64,000 nt of DNA from Phaeodactylum tricornutum CCAP 1055/1 (Eukaryota; Bacillariophyta; Bacillariophyceae; Surirellales; Neidiaceae): positions 233,501-297,500 of the forward strand of contig NC_011681.1 in the NCBI RefSeq assembly GCF_000150955.2, written 5' to 3'. The notes under the pieces are model-generated. The model was not told the origin of the DNA, ran no database searches, and saw nothing but the letters and a program-made list of their open reading frames with translations. Shown in pieces: positions 63,448-64,000 of this stretch; the first letter of the stretch is position 1, and each line of letters opens with the position of its first letter. The position numbers and the translations under genes are program-made.

Positions 63448-64000
63448 CTAGTTTGTGGCCCACAGTCCCAAGCCCACAAAAGCGACGGCCCACAAGAAAA
63501 GCTCCAGTATGAAGAGACGTTGGCGCATTCTTTCGTTACATTCCAAAAATCTCCGAAAACGATCCCGCAAACGAAAAGATGATTCGTCTTGCAGCTGTGG
63601 AGAGCCCAACCACGACGGCAGCCGCACCTTACTACTGCCATCCGACATGCTCGACATTTCCGACTGGTCAGCATTTTCTTCATCCGGCTCATCGACACTT
63701 TCAATCCGTGAGTAGCTCGCGTTGCCATTCTGCAATTTGATCGTCTCATTTTCCAAAAACAAGAATCCCCAAAGTGCGCGACGCAAAATTTCAGCCAGAG
63801 GTAGTAACACCCCTACGTAGGTCTTGGTATCCGACGAAAAAGTCGTCACTTGCTCCTCCCCCGATGCCGACAAATGGTAAGCAGGAATATAGCACAGCAT
63901 CCACGTAAATCGAAAGAGTGTATTGTATACAAAAACCTTGTAGTAAAACGCTTCGCTTTTGTACAACCGTTGTGGTCGTAGTTTGATTTGTTTGTAGCTC
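63448..64000 (-). CDS. XPR1/SYG1-type EXS-domain protein (partial, C-terminal end)
   Basis: The frame enters from the right edge and stops at 63448 (about 183 residues). FYYKVFVYNTLFRFTWMLCY, later LLPLAEILRRALWGFLFLEN, are the closing motifs of the EXS domain (RxxW and EILRRxxWxFxRxENE) of phosphate exporters XPR1, SYG1 and PHO1. After it come an acidic, Ser-rich linker (VDEPDEENADQSEMSSMSDG), a basic segment and a terminal hydrophobic helix (FILELFLWAVAFVGLGLW) not usual in the family. The N-terminal SPX domain would lie outside the window. Probably a membrane phosphate or polyphosphate-sensing transporter. Confidence 0.8.
   Translation of the reverse strand, partial: SYKQIKLRPQRLYKSEAFYYKVFVYNTLFRFTWMLCYIPAYHLSASGEEQVTTFSSDTKTYVGVLLPLAEILRRALWGFLFLENETIKLQNGNASYSRIESVDEPDEENADQSEMSSMSDGSSKVRLPSWLGSPQLQDESSFRLRDRFRRFLECNERMRQRLFILELFLWAVAFVGLGLWATN

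Noticed and set aside
1-64000. tRNA, snRNA or other RNA genes in the gaps
   Set aside because: Looked for T-loop GGTTCGA-type boxes and paired arms by eye. The few GTTCGA hits (e.g. 1108, 7201, 49645) lie inside coding exons. A covariance-model scan was not possible here.

Overview
This is a nuclear segment from a photosynthetic stramenopile, most likely the pennate diatom Phaeodactylum tricornutum or a close relative. The species call is inference. It rests on short GT-AG introns, plastid presequences of signal peptide plus 'ASAFAP'-like type (MGDG synthase SAAFSP, pseudouridine synthase ASAFRS), an Hsp70 that looks destined for the periplastidial compartment, a Ty1/copia element of diatom type, and gene families usual in diatoms. 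Genes are dense, lie on both strands and are not in operons.

Layout. 1-8975: partial class III PI 4-kinase (-), NADP-type glutamate dehydrogenase (+), a tandem GNAT locus with an in-frame stop (+), MGDG synthase (-) and, divergent from it, a small ER thioredoxin/ERp29-like protein whose active-site codons sit on an 11-nt micro-exon (+). 9967-20675: a 1446-residue fusion of a HEFAH-bearing membrane segment, a class II glutamine amidotransferase-like domain, SIS domains and EF-hands (+); a UBE3C-like HECT ubiquitin ligase with an apparent +1 frame change (-); and a tandem copper-only-type SOD-like secreted protein (+). 21748-28953: valyl-tRNA synthetase (+), EEVD-type Hsp70 with an N-terminal signal sequence (+), and an L-galactose dehydrogenase-like aldo/keto reductase (-).

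29000-33900 is a gene-poor graveyard with two decayed hAT-like transposase relics. 33978-52001 is again gene-rich: gamma-tubulin complex component 2 (+), a secreted beta-helix protein with a Pro/Thr minisatellite (-), a GT64/exostosin-like glycosyltransferase (+), a small CxxC protein (-), a CLEC16A homologue (+), a plastid rRNA pseudouridine synthase (-), lipoyl synthase (-) and a CMGC-like kinase (-). 52714-60730 is a second mobile block: a broken piggyBac element between TTAA sites, and 12 bp beyond its end a Ty1/copia element with both LTRs and a target duplication. The window closes with an ArfGAP (+), a probable thylakoid-lumen protein (-) and the 3' end of an XPR1/SYG1-type EXS-domain gene (-).

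Common threads are plastid biology (galactolipid synthesis, plastid lipoylation and rRNA modification, periplastidial chaperone, lumen protein), redox (two-domain SOD, GalDH-like enzyme) and membrane traffic or lipid signalling (PI4K, ArfGAP, CLEC16A, XPR1). The most unusual object is the amidotransferase/SIS/EF-hand fusion at 9967-14386. Its presumed nucleophilic Cys is buried inside the chain, behind a membrane segment carrying HExxH.
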